A stretch of DNA of 7,019 nucleotides, taken from positions 1 to 7,019 of the forward strand of contig JAUTWY010000468.1 of assembly GCA_030838305.1 (NCBI GenBank). Direction: 5' to 3'. Position numbers and translations under genes: made by a program. Below the pieces are notes generated by a model. The model worked only from the letters and a program-made list of their open reading frames with translations. It searched no databases and was not told the origin of the DNA. The stretch's first letter is position 1; each line of letters opens with the position of its first letter. This document shows positions 1-5,824 of the stretch, in pieces. The DNA comes from Acidobacteriaceae bacterium. Its GTDB lineage: Bacteria > Acidobacteriota > Terriglobia > Terriglobales > Acidobacteriaceae.

Positions 1-719
1 AGGCTGGCACCTGTAATGAACCCCGCTTCATCGGAGGCGAGGTACGAGACCAAACCTGCAATCTCTGACACATCCGCCATACGTCCCAGCGGAATCAGGG
101 TCTTTACCGCTTCGGCGTGCGGCGCACTCATGTCAGTCGCTGTCGGACCAGGCTGGACATTGTTGACAGTAATGGCCCGAGGAGCGAGATCGATAGCGGC
201 GCCTCGCACCAATCCGGTGAGTGCCGCTTTGGTCATGCTATAGACGCTCGCTCCGGGAAAAGCTGTGCGGACGGCAGTGTTGCTGCCGATTAGGATGATC
301 CTTCCTCCTCCCTTCATATGCTCCGAAGCCGCTTGTATGCCGACAAATGCTGCGCGGACATTAATGGCCAGCATGCGATCGAAGTCTTCGAGACTGTAGC
401 GATCGACGGTTCCCCGGATCATGATTCCGGCATTGTTGACGAAAATATCCAGTTCACCCAACTCTTTTGCGACTTGATCAACGGCTGCGCGAACGTCCTC
501 GGCAGAGGCGCTATCCGCTTTAATCGGGAGTGCGTTGCCTCCCGCAGCTTCGATTTCGCTGGCGAGCCGCTTTGCTTTTTCTTCCGAACTGGAGTAGGTA
601 AATGCGACCGCGGCGCCGTCTGCAGCAAGCCGCCTCACGATTCCTTCGCCAATTCCTCGTGAGCCGCCGGTCACGAGAGCTATCTTGCCGGCAAATGATC
701 GACCGGGTTTCTCCGTCAT
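1..719 (-). CDS. Classical SDR oxidoreductase (FabG/THN-reductase-like), 3'-truncated by window edge
   Basis: This is a short-chain dehydrogenase/reductase predicted to carry out NAD(P)H-dependent carbonyl/alcohol interconversion in the cytoplasm; the substrate is unknown. I read 239 codons without a stop before the left edge; classical SDRs are about 245-255 residues, so only a short C-terminus is missing. Visible motifs are the Rossmann motif TGGSRGIG at residues 17-24, NNAG at 95-98, the structural Asn of LAINV at 120, Ser146 in ILIGS, and YSMTK with Tyr160 and Lys164, followed by a QPGPTATDM segment. The full catalytic tetrad is therefore present. The string FTYSSSEEKA after beta-2 resembles the tetrahydroxynaphthalene-reductase-like subgroup often annotated as 3-oxoacyl-ACP reductase; true fatty-acid synthesis is not implied. 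The start at 719 is preferred over an in-frame ATG at 725 because AGGAGG lies six bases before it. It lies downstream of the TetR gene on the same strand, 209 bases away, with its own palindrome in front. Confidence 0.93.
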   Translation of the reverse strand, partial: MTEKPGRSFAGKIALVTGGSRGIGEGIVRRLAADGAAVAFTYSSSEEKAKRLASEIEAAGGNALPIKADSASAEDVRAAVDQVAKELGELDIFVNNAGIMIRGTVDRYSLEDFDRMLAINVRAAFVGIQAASEHMKGGGRIILIGSNTAVRTAFPGASVYSMTKAALTGLVRGAAIDLAPRAITVNNVQPGPTATDMSAPHAEAVKTLIPLGRMADVSEIAGLVSYLASDEAGFITGAS

Positions 720-725
720 GTCCAT

Positions 726-731
726 CCTCCT
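726..731 (-). promoter_or_regulatory. Shine-Dalgarno that selects the SDR start at 719
   Basis: A perfect AGGAGG on the minus strand ends six bases before the ATG at 719. A second in-frame ATG at 725 directly abuts the AGGAGG, which is too close for initiation, so 719 is the better start. Confidence 0.8.
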
Positions 732-778
732 GGCTGAGTGCAGCCTGATATTTTGGATTAAAGTGTCCAGAATAGGAT

Positions 779-791
779 TCAGATTATCTGA
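779..791. promoter_or_regulatory. Perfect 13-bp palindrome upstream of the minus-strand SDR, candidate operator
   Basis: TCAGAT and ATCTGA flank a single central base 60 bases upstream of the SDR start at 719. A looser outer pair (GTGTC at 763-767 and GACAC at 790-794) overlaps it. The position suits an operator for the SDR promoter. The half-site differs from that of the two TetR-type sites at 1533-1584, so a different regulator would be expected. I could not place a convincing -35/-10 pair here. Chance occurrence is possible. Confidence 0.3.
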
Positions 792-928
792 CACGGGTGC
801 GATGACGCGCGTGGTTCCCTAAAACCTTATAAGCAACGTTGGGGAACGATTCTTTGGACGGTTAAAGGACAGGCGAAGTTTTCGCCGCTTGTAAACCTGC
901 GACGGCATATGAAGTCTGCGTCTCGCGT

Positions 929-1513
929 CTAGTTGATTGGTCGCGAACCCGTGATGAGGATGTCCACCAGTCTCCTGGCGCTTTGCTGCCAGTCAGGACC
1001 AGATGCCACGTGGGAGACGCCGATCAACGCCCGAAGTAGATCGAAGGGCTCCAGATCTCTACGAATGTCGCGGCTCTTGATGGCGCGCTTCACCAACGAA
1101 TCGATCGCTCCCTGGATCTGACCGCGTGAACCTTCATAGAGCTTCGAAGGCCCTCCGACGAGCGAATTTAGCGCCGGGCCGATGATCTGCTTGGTCGCGA
1201 TGTAGTCGACGAACAGTAACATCCATGCTCGCAAGGCCTCGAGGGGCGGAAGGTTTTCGGAGAACTTCTTCTCGGCTGCAGCCAGCTTTTCCACCTCAGT
1301 CCGATAGACGGCCTCGATCAGCGCGTCTCGCGTAGGGAAGTGGCGATACAGAGTTCCCGCTCCGACGCCTGCCTCTTTAGCGATGTCATCGAGGCTGGCG
1401 TTCGCGCCGGACCGGGTAAACGCCTCCTTCGCCACCTCCAGAATGCGCTCGCGGTTCCGCTGCGCGTCGGTGCGCGGCTTTCGCGGGGCAATTCCTTGAT
1501 TTTTGGCCGGCAT
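929..1513 (-). CDS. TetR/AcrR-family transcriptional repressor
   Basis: This is a 194-residue one-component regulator: an N-terminal DNA-binding domain and a C-terminal ligand-binding and dimerisation domain. After a basic tail (RKPRTDAQRNRERIL, residues 11-25) comes the TetR N-domain. The helix-turn-helix covers about residues 40-60, with the family signature SLDDIAKEAGVGAGTLYRHF followed by PTRDALIEAVY. The C-terminal half (about 85-190), including LRAWMLLFVDYI and FDLLRALIGVSHV, looks like the C-domain of SbtR-like members; the ligand cannot be inferred. The frame is open back to 1672, but that extension would cover both operators and reads as non-domain sequence, so I chose the Met at 1513. 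No clear Shine-Dalgarno precedes it; the leader is a T-rich run. It is divergent from the operon beginning at 1652, and the operators at 1533-1584 lie between them, so repression of that operon, and probably autoregulation, is likely. Confidence 0.93.
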   Translation of the reverse strand: MPAKNQGIAPRKPRTDAQRNRERILEVAKEAFTRSGANASLDDIAKEAGVGAGTLYRHFPTRDALIEAVYRTEVEKLAAAEKKFSENLPPLEALRAWMLLFVDYIATKQIIGPALNSLVGGPSKLYEGSRGQIQGAIDSLVKRAIKSRDIRRDLEPFDLLRALIGVSHVASGPDWQQSARRLVDILITGSRPIN

Positions 1514-1558
1514 AAAAAACAAAAAAAGTTGCAACCGGAGATAGTCTCCGGTTATCTT
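1514..1558 (+). promoter_or_regulatory. Predicted promoter of the 1652-3910 operon with A-tract upstream element
   Basis: Reading rightwards, TTGCAA at 1529-1534 can serve as -35 (four of six consensus bases) and TATCTT at 1553-1558 as -10 (four of six), separated by 18 bases. Initiation would fall near 1565, giving a leader of about 87 bases. The A-rich run at 1514-1527 lies where an RNA-polymerase alpha-subunit UP element would sit, about 38 to 51 bases before that start. A TetR-type operator occupies the spacer between the two boxes, as in many TetR-controlled promoters. The boxes are imperfect, so the call rests on the combined arrangement. Confidence 0.55.
1533..1553. promoter_or_regulatory. 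Operator O1: perfect 9-bp inverted repeat, likely TetR-family site
   Basis: The half-sites AACCGGAGA and TCTCCGGTT are perfectly complementary around a 3-base centre (TAG). The site lies 20 bases upstream of the TetR start codon and inside the predicted -35/-10 spacer of the divergent operon. Its core CGGAGA-N3-TCTCCG recurs in O2. Position next to the regulator, symmetry and repetition together support binding by the protein encoded at 929-1513; this is inference. Confidence 0.75.
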
Positions 1559-1569
1559 ATGTACTGATT

Positions 1570-1584
1570 CGGAGACACTCTCCG
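1570..1584. promoter_or_regulatory. Operator O2: second CGGAGA-N3-TCTCCG inverted repeat
   Basis: CGGAGA and TCTCCG surround the centre CAC. The site repeats the O1 core exactly in both half-sites, with a centre-to-centre distance of 34 bp. It lies just downstream of the predicted start of the rightward transcript (about +5 to +20), so occupancy would block early elongation or stabilise binding at O1. Confidence 0.7.
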
Positions 1585-1651
1585 TTTTAGTCGGAACGCG
1601 GCGGCCTGTCAATAGCGGTGCCGAGGTTCTCGGCTTCGAGAGGTGAGGAAT

Positions 1652-1939
1652 ATGAATCCACTCGCTCGTCATAAACCGTCAAACAATCCCCACTCTGGTT
1701 GCGCCGATTTCATCACACTGGGGGAGCGAGAGCTGTCAGCATTCGTCAGCGCCGTCACCCAGTTGTTCGGGTCAGAACAGGCGAAGCTCTCGGCAGAAGA
1801 TTGGCTGCATGAGTTGATCGAAATCGATGGTCTCCCCGCTTCCACCCGCGAATGGCGACTAATTACTGCGAAGGTTTCGACTCGGCTCGCAAGTCGAGTG
1901 AACGCTTCGTCTCTATCGATCGAATTCACAAATGCTTAG
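1652..1939 (+). CDS. Small conserved-looking protein of unknown function, first gene of the operon
   Basis: This is a 95-residue soluble protein with no signal peptide or membrane segment. I do not recognise a named domain. The core from about residue 22 to 84 is the ordered part: a helix-like stretch (ERELSAFVSAVTQLFG), then SAEDWLHELIEID, LPASTREWRLITAKVSTRLA. It has the look of small hypothetical proteins found next to TetR regulators and NAD-dependent epimerases, but I cannot verify that. The ATG at 1652 is preferred to an in-frame GTG at 1643 because GAGAGG at 1638-1643 is eight bases before it. It is followed after 13 bases by the epimerase-type SDR, whose ribosome site overlaps this gene's stop, so they are probably co-transcribed and translationally coupled. 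Codon use resembles its neighbours. Confidence 0.75.
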   Translation: MNPLARHKPSNNPHSGCADFITLGERELSAFVSAVTQLFGSEQAKLSAEDWLHELIEIDGLPASTREWRLITAKVSTRLASRVNASSLSIEFTNA

Positions 1940-1952
1940 AGAGGAAAAGAAT

Positions 1953-2867
1953 ATGCGTGTTTTTGTCACCGGAGCTACAGGCTTCATCGGTTCCGCAGTT
2001 GCCCGAGAACTGATCCTCGCTGGTCATCAGGTGCTCGCCCTCGCTCGCTCGGATGCGGCAGTCAAGTCCCTTGCCGCGGCGGGAGCCCGCGTACATCGCG
2101 GTTCGCTCGAAGATCTCGAAAGCCTGCGCAGCGGAGCAACGGCTGCCGACGGCGTGATCCACACTGCTTTTATCCACGATTTCTCAAACTATGGGCCTGC
2201 CGCCGAAGCGGATAGGCGTGCCATCGAGACTCTCGGCGGCGCGCTCGCGGGCTCTGATCGCCCGTTGATCGTCACCTCCGGGACCTTGCTCGCTCAACGC
2301 CAAGGCTCCCTCGCCACAGAAGAGGATGCGCCCAATCCCAGCTTCCCTCGCAAGTCGGAGGAGGCGGCGCTTGCGCTCGCGGCACGCGGAGTCCGCGCCT
2401 CTGTGCTGCGGCTTCCGCCATCGGTCCACGGCACTGGTGATCACGGCTTTGTGCCACGCCTGATCAGCATCGCACAGGAAAAGGGCGTTTCCGCATTTAT
2501 AGGCGACGGGCTCAATCGCTGGCCCGCGGTGCACCGGCTGGATGCTGCTCATCTCTACAGACTCGTGCTCGAGAAAAGTTCGGTCGGAGCACGGTATCAC
2601 GGCGTGGCCGATGAAGGCATACCGACTCGAGAGATCGCCGAGGTCGTCGGTCGGCATTTGAACGTACCGGTCGTCAGCAAATCTCGCGAGGAAGCAGCCG
2701 ATCATTTTGGCTGGATCGCTCTCTTTTTTGCTATGGACGGTCCGGCTTCCAGCGCGCAAACCCAAGATCGGCTGGGATGGCGACCGGTACAGCGTGGGCT
2801 CATTGCCGATCTGAACAAGGAGCACTATTTCGAACACGCTGCGGACGCCGTCCCTTTGCACGGCTAG
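1953..2867 (+). CDS. Atypical SDR, NAD(P)-binding epimerase/dehydratase-family protein
   Basis: This is a 304-residue protein with an N-terminal Rossmann fold of the extended-SDR type: TGATGFIG at residues 6-13 and an Arg-Ser pair at 32-33 after beta-2 that would suit NADP(H). The middle contains LIVTSGTLL (105-113) and the strand VLRLPPSVHG (151-160). The C-terminal half contains FIGDGLNRWPAVHRLDAAHLY (about 182-202), the usual substrate-side segment of NAD-dependent epimerase-like proteins. At the place where the catalytic YxxxK is expected (before LALAARGVRASVLRLPP) the sequence is RKSEEAAL, with no Tyr. This fits the atypical SDR subgroup a7, known to keep the dinucleotide motif but lose the active-site residues. 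It may be a reductase with different chemistry or an NAD(P)-sensing protein. The start at 1953 has AGAGAGG eight bases upstream; an in-frame ATG at 1932 overlaps the previous gene and lacks a good site. Confidence 0.9.
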   Translation: MRVFVTGATGFIGSAVARELILAGHQVLALARSDAAVKSLAAAGARVHRGSLEDLESLRSGATAADGVIHTAFIHDFSNYGPAAEADRRAIETLGGALAGSDRPLIVTSGTLLAQRQGSLATEEDAPNPSFPRKSEEAALALAARGVRASVLRLPPSVHGTGDHGFVPRLISIAQEKGVSAFIGDGLNRWPAVHRLDAAHLYRLVLEKSSVGARYHGVADEGIPTREIAEVVGRHLNVPVVSKSREEAADHFGWIALFFAMDGPASSAQTQDRLGWRPVQRGLIADLNKEHYFEHAADAVPLHG

Positions 2868-2920
2868 CGCGTAAGCGATAGCGATTGGTTATTGAGAGTG
2901 TCAATCTAAGGAGATAGAAA

Positions 2921-3910
2921 ATGACGAACATACTTGACGCAACCTTTGGGGCGACTTCGACCACAGATGACGTTTTGTCCGGCGTGAATCTGAAGGGCAA
3001 ACGGATTCTCGTAACGGGAGTTTCGGCCGGCATCGGCGTGGAAACGGCACGCTCCCTGGCCGCCCACGGCGCTCAGGTTGTAGGTGCGGCGCGGGATTTG
3101 AACAAGGCTGAAGGCGCAACTACGCAGGTGCGAAAGGACGCCGCGGCCAATGGCGGAAGCTTTGAACTGATTGAACTCGATCTTGCTAACCTCAATCGTG
3201 TGCGTGCCTGTGCGCATGGACTGCTGGCAAAAGGCGAACCCTTCGATGTGGTCATCGCCAACGCCGGCGTGATGGCCACACCGTTTGGCCACACTGCGGA
3301 CGGCTTTGAGACGCAGTTCGGCACAAATCACCTGGGTCACTTTGTCCTGGTCAACCGGATTGCGTCTCTTATCCGCGATGGCGGGCGGCTCATCAACTTG
3401 TCTTCTTCCGGTCATCGCTATGGGAACGTGGACCTAGACGATCCCAACTTTGAGCGGACCCCCTATGAGCCCTTCGTCGCCTATGGCCGATCGAAGACGG
3501 CGAACATCCTGTTCGCCGTTGCCTTCGACGAACGCCACCGGAGTCGTGGCATACGTGCTGCGGCGGTGCATCCAGGAGGGATTCACACTGAGCTGGGCCG
3601 GTACGTAGACCCCAGTCGTTTAGAAAAGATCATCGAGCAGATGAATCAGCAACTCGCGGCCGAGGGTAAGGCGCCTTTCCAATTGAAGACCGTTCCTCAA
3701 GGAGCCGCCACTTCGGTATGGGCCGGCGTGGTGGCTTCGGCTGACGAAATCGGTGGGCGCTATTGCGAGAACTGCCACGTTGGCAAGACGGTGCCGGACG
3801 ACGCGACCATCACCGCGGTCAGCCAAGGCGTACGTGGATATGCGCTCGATGCAAAAAGTGCCGCTGCGCTGTGGAAGAAAAGTGAAGAACTGGTGGGAGA
3901 GTCTTTCTAG
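2921..3910 (+). CDS. SDR oxidoreductase, retinol-dehydrogenase/protochlorophyllide-reductase-like
   Basis: This is a 329-residue NAD(P)H-dependent oxidoreductase with a long N-terminal lead of about 25 residues before the Rossmann fold. Motifs: TGVSAGIG at 32-39, LDLAN at 86-90 (Asp that binds the adenine ring region), ANAGVM at 113-118, Asn136 in GTNHLGHF, Ser161-163 in INLSSSGH, Tyr188 and Lys192 in YGRSK, and HPGG at 217-220. The insertion between the Ser and the Tyr and the HLGHF motif are typical of the retinol-dehydrogenase/WW-oxidoreductase-like group, often just called oxidoreductase in bacteria. The C-terminus contains YCENCHVG (281-288), a loop with two Cys that could be structural. 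AAGGAG at 2908-2913 lies seven bases before the start. It follows the epimerase-type SDR after 53 bases with no terminator visible, so it is likely the last gene of the operon. The substrate is unknown; small aldehydes or ketones are an inference. Confidence 0.93.
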   Translation: MTNILDATFGATSTTDDVLSGVNLKGKRILVTGVSAGIGVETARSLAAHGAQVVGAARDLNKAEGATTQVRKDAAANGGSFELIELDLANLNRVRACAHGLLAKGEPFDVVIANAGVMATPFGHTADGFETQFGTNHLGHFVLVNRIASLIRDGGRLINLSSSGHRYGNVDLDDPNFERTPYEPFVAYGRSKTANILFAVAFDERHRSRGIRAAAVHPGGIHTELGRYVDPSRLEKIIEQMNQQLAAEGKAPFQLKTVPQGAATSVWAGVVASADEIGGRYCENCHVGKTVPDDATITAVSQGVRGYALDAKSAAALWKKSEELVGESF

Positions 3911-3911
3911 T

Positions 3912-3945
3912 ACTCTCACTCCTGAACAACGGATAGTTCGAGAGT
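3912..3945 (+). terminator. Weak imperfect hairpin after the SDR operon
   Basis: ACTCTC at 3912-3917 can pair with GAGAGT at 3940-3945, and GAAC at 3924-3927 with GTTC at 3936-3939, leaving a six-base bulge. No T run follows. It could mark the operon end, but it is not a canonical intrinsic terminator. Confidence 0.25.
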
Positions 3946-4138
3946 GACCCAGCTTCTCGATTCGTTCTCCTTTCCCGTTCGGGAACCGTGGGTGCCCCGT
4001 TCTTGCGTTGTTTGCAAGGCCGACACTGTGTTGGTGATGCCAGCGAGTTTAAGAGCCTGGGCCACCCCGCCAGCCCAGAAACGCGAAAGCGGTACTCTTA
4101 CTCAGTGTCGGATCGCGGGGCCGCGCGGTGATTCTCTA
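3946..4138. other. Gene-free stretch between convergent genes
   Basis: A 70-codon open frame crosses this stretch on the plus strand (3944-4156), but it has no ribosome-binding site and no recognisable protein, and it overlaps the 3' end of the opposite gene. I see two short perfect inverted repeats: TTCCCG/CGGGAA around 3972-3985 and CTGGGC/GCCCAG around 4057-4078. Either could contribute to transcript ends of the converging genes. Neither is followed by a T run. No gene is supported. Confidence 0.4.
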
Positions 4139-4567
4139 CTATGTGGTGCCTCTTAAACGTGCCACTGTCGCATGATTACGGTCAATGCCGCGAAGCTCTT
4201 CGACGAAGGAATCGATAGCTGCGGCCTCGGGAGGCAACACCAGCACTACCGACTGTCGCGGAGCTGCTGAATCCGAGTTCGCCTCGATTCTCGATTCCAC
4301 CACCACCGGAGCGGCACCGCCGCAGGTGCGGAAACGCAGGTTAATCCCACCCCCAGCAAACTCGCCACCAAAGGCGCCAAGAGTAAACTCACGATTGTCG
4401 GTAACTGAAGATGGGAAGCCCTGAAGCAAAGTGGCAACCTCGCCGAGGCGCCCGCTTCCCATGTAGATGTCAGCGACTCCGCCAAAAGCACCGTTCCATC
4501 CTGAAACACGGACTTCCAGCACATCCGCGTCTCTGTATATATCCTCGAATTTGAATCCCACTTCCAT
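4139..4567 (-). CDS. Protein of unknown function, 142 residues
   Basis: This is a probable soluble cytoplasmic protein; no signal peptide or membrane segment is visible. The sequence alternates hydrophobic residues as in beta strands (VGFKFEDIYRDADVLEVRVSGWNGAFGGVADIYMG, residues 3-37), then has a conserved-looking block REFTLGAFGGEFAGGGINLRF (59-79), a strand pair (VVVESRIEAN, QSVVLVLP) and a C-terminal helix AAAIDSFVEELRGI (115-128). I am inclined to see a small all-beta domain closed by a helix. Glycine-aromatic blocks and normal codon use argue for a real gene. I do not recognise a named family or function. The start at 4567 is the first ATG of the frame; the only ribosome site is a weak G-rich GGGGTGGG. 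It is divergent from the hydrolase at 4871 and convergent with the SDR ending at 3910, so it is probably monocistronic. Confidence 0.75.
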   Translation of the reverse strand: MEVGFKFEDIYRDADVLEVRVSGWNGAFGGVADIYMGSGRLGEVATLLQGFPSSVTDNREFTLGAFGGEFAGGGINLRFRTCGGAAPVVVESRIEANSDSAAPRQSVVLVLPPEAAAIDSFVEELRGIDRNHATVARLRGTT

Positions 4568-4604
4568 CTGCCCACCCCGCCCGAATGAACATCAAAAGCC
4601 CCAG

Positions 4605-4630
4605 TTCTCGCAAAACAAAACCCGCGAGAA
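4605..4630. repeat. Perfect 7-bp inverted repeat in the divergent intergenic region
   Basis: TTCTCGC at 4605-4611 and GCGAGAA at 4624-4630 flank a 12-base A-rich spacer, 38 bases upstream of the minus-strand gene starting at 4567. The right arm with its flank (CCCGCGAGAA) recurs at 4768-4777. It could be an operator for the divergent pair or a hairpin in the minus-strand leader. No regulator gene is adjacent. Confidence 0.35.
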
Positions 4631-4742
4631 ATGGCACCCCAAAGGTTTACATCAGAGGTATACTTCCCAGCCCAATTCGCATTGGTCGTGCCGCATCCCC
4701 ATCCACTTGACCGTGGTCCCCGCTTACCGCGTTGTCACTGGC

Positions 4743-4777
4743 GGTATGCTTGCGCGGTCCCTGCATACCCGCGAGAA
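4743..4777. repeat. Inverted repeat plus second copy of CCCGCGAGAA upstream of the hydrolase
   Basis: GGTATGC at 4743-4749 pairs perfectly with GCATACC at 4763-4769 around a 13-base loop; the stem can be lengthened with one bulged C (GCG against CGC). It overlaps the second copy of CCCGCGAGAA at 4768-4777. It lies about 100 bases upstream of the hydrolase start, where a leader hairpin or operator could act. No convincing -35/-10 pair was found nearby. Confidence 0.3.
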
Positions 4778-4870
4778 TGGATCGAGAAAGTTCGTGACCC
4801 AGAGTACAAGGCCTTTGCCGACGGAGTATACGTAATAAGAGTCGAAGCCTACCGAAAAGGAGAAGATGTC

Positions 4871-5710
4871 ATGCCTACGATCACAACGAAAGACGGAACG
4901 GAAATCTACTACAAGGACTGGGGGAAGGGCCAGCCCATCGTGTTCAGTCACGGATGGCCGCTCACCGCGGACGACTGGGACGGGCAGATGTTGTTCTTTG
5001 GCCAGAAGGGTTATCGAGTCATCGCGCATGACCGGCGCGGCCACGGGCGCTCCGCGCAGACCTGGGATGGCAATGATATGGATACCTATGCCGATGATCT
5101 GGCCGCCCTCACCGAAAAGCTCGATCTGAAGAACGCGATCCATGTGGGGCACTCGACAGGCGGCGGAGAAGTTGCCCGATACATCGGGCGGCATGGTTCG
5201 AAGCGCGTCGCCATGGCTGTGCTGATCAGCGCGGTGCCACCGCTGATGGTAAAGACGGAGAAGAATCCGGCAGGCGCGCCGATCGAGGTGTTCGACGACC
5301 TGCGGGCCCAATATACAAAAAATCGGCCGCAGTTTTACAAGGACATTACCCTTCCGTTCTACGGCTACAACCGGCCGGGAGCGAAGATTTCGGAAGGCAT
5401 CCGGGAGAAGTGGTGGCTCCAAGGGATGATGGGAGGGATGAAAGCGGGCTACGACTGCATCAAGGCCTTCTCGGAGACGGACTTCACGGAAGATCTCAAA
5501 AAGTTTGACGTGCCCACGCTCATTCTTCATGGCGACGATGATCAGATCGTGCCAATCGGGGCGGCCGCCTTGCTTTCCGCAAAACTGGTGAAGAATGCTA
5601 CGCTCAAGGTGTATCCCGGTTTTCCGCACGGAATGCCCACAACGAACGCGGACCAGATCAATGCCGACCTGCTTGCGTTCATCCAGCAAAGCCGAGCCAA
5701 AGCAGCATGA
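4871..5710 (+). CDS. Alpha/beta hydrolase, non-heme chloroperoxidase/arylesterase (perhydrolase) type
   Basis: This is a 279-residue cytoplasmic enzyme closely resembling Pseudomonas fluorescens aryl esterase and cofactor-free haloperoxidases, in length and across most blocks. Members hydrolyse small esters and, with hydrogen peroxide and a carboxylic acid, form peracids. Visible: oxyanion-hole region SHGWP (26-30), DRRGHGRS (54-61), nucleophile Ser95 in GHSTGGGE, catalytic Asp224 in HGDDDQIVP, and catalytic His253 in FPHGMP. The triad is complete. Pro30 after HGW matches the residue that in the P. fluorescens enzyme (position 29 of the mature protein, naturally Leu) raises perhydrolysis, so perhydrolase activity is favoured by inference. 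The start at 4871 has AAGGAG eight bases upstream. The frame is open back to 4631, but those 80 codons show no domain and family length fits 4871. It stands alone, ending in a strong terminator just before the tRNA fragment. Confidence 0.95.
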   Translation: MPTITTKDGTEIYYKDWGKGQPIVFSHGWPLTADDWDGQMLFFGQKGYRVIAHDRRGHGRSAQTWDGNDMDTYADDLAALTEKLDLKNAIHVGHSTGGGEVARYIGRHGSKRVAMAVLISAVPPLMVKTEKNPAGAPIEVFDDLRAQYTKNRPQFYKDITLPFYGYNRPGAKISEGIREKWWLQGMMGGMKAGYDCIKAFSETDFTEDLKKFDVPTLILHGDDDQIVPIGAAALLSAKLVKNATLKVYPGFPHGMPTTNADQINADLLAFIQQSRAKAA

Positions 5711-5718
5711 CTCTGAGC

Positions 5719-5756
5719 GGCCGGTACGTTTGCACTTAGCCGACGTACCGGCCTTT
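5719..5756 (+). terminator. Intrinsic terminator of the hydrolase gene
   Basis: GGCCGGTACGT at 5719-5729 and ACGTACCGGCC at 5743-5753 form a perfect 11-bp stem with a 13-base loop, beginning eight bases after the stop codon and followed by TTT and a pyrimidine-rich tail. The T run is short, but stem strength and position fit a rho-independent terminator. Confidence 0.75.
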
Positions 5757-5824
5757 CCCTGCAAGAAGCGATCCAGCGGTATCCAAAGAAGCACCGTGCA
5801 AAATCGAGATCAAGGTCAAAGGCA

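Noticed and set aside
318..662. 114-codon plus-strand frame
   Set aside because: Shadow of the minus-strand SDR, whose reading has every SDR motif.
872..886. Hairpin GGCGAA/TTCGCC as terminator of the TetR gene
   Set aside because: The stem is only six pairs with a three-base loop and no T run follows on the minus strand.
1514..1672. Longer TetR protein starting at 1672
   Set aside because: It would run through both operators and the promoter and adds low-quality sequence before a normal TetR N-terminus.
2184..2861. 225-codon minus-strand frame
   Set aside because: Antisense shadow of the epimerase-type SDR, with no recognisable motif.
4114..4125. CGCGG/CCGCG hairpin after the 142-residue gene
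   Set aside because: Two-base loop, short stem and no T run; likely chance in GC-rich sequence.
4631..4870. N-terminal extension of the hydrolase frame by 80 codons
   Set aside because: The frame is open, but the family starts at MPTITTKDG, AAGGAG sits correctly before 4871, and the extension shows no domain or signal peptide.
4724..5794. 356-codon minus-strand frame
   Set aside because: Antisense shadow of the hydrolase; the plus-strand protein has a full catalytic triad and family length.
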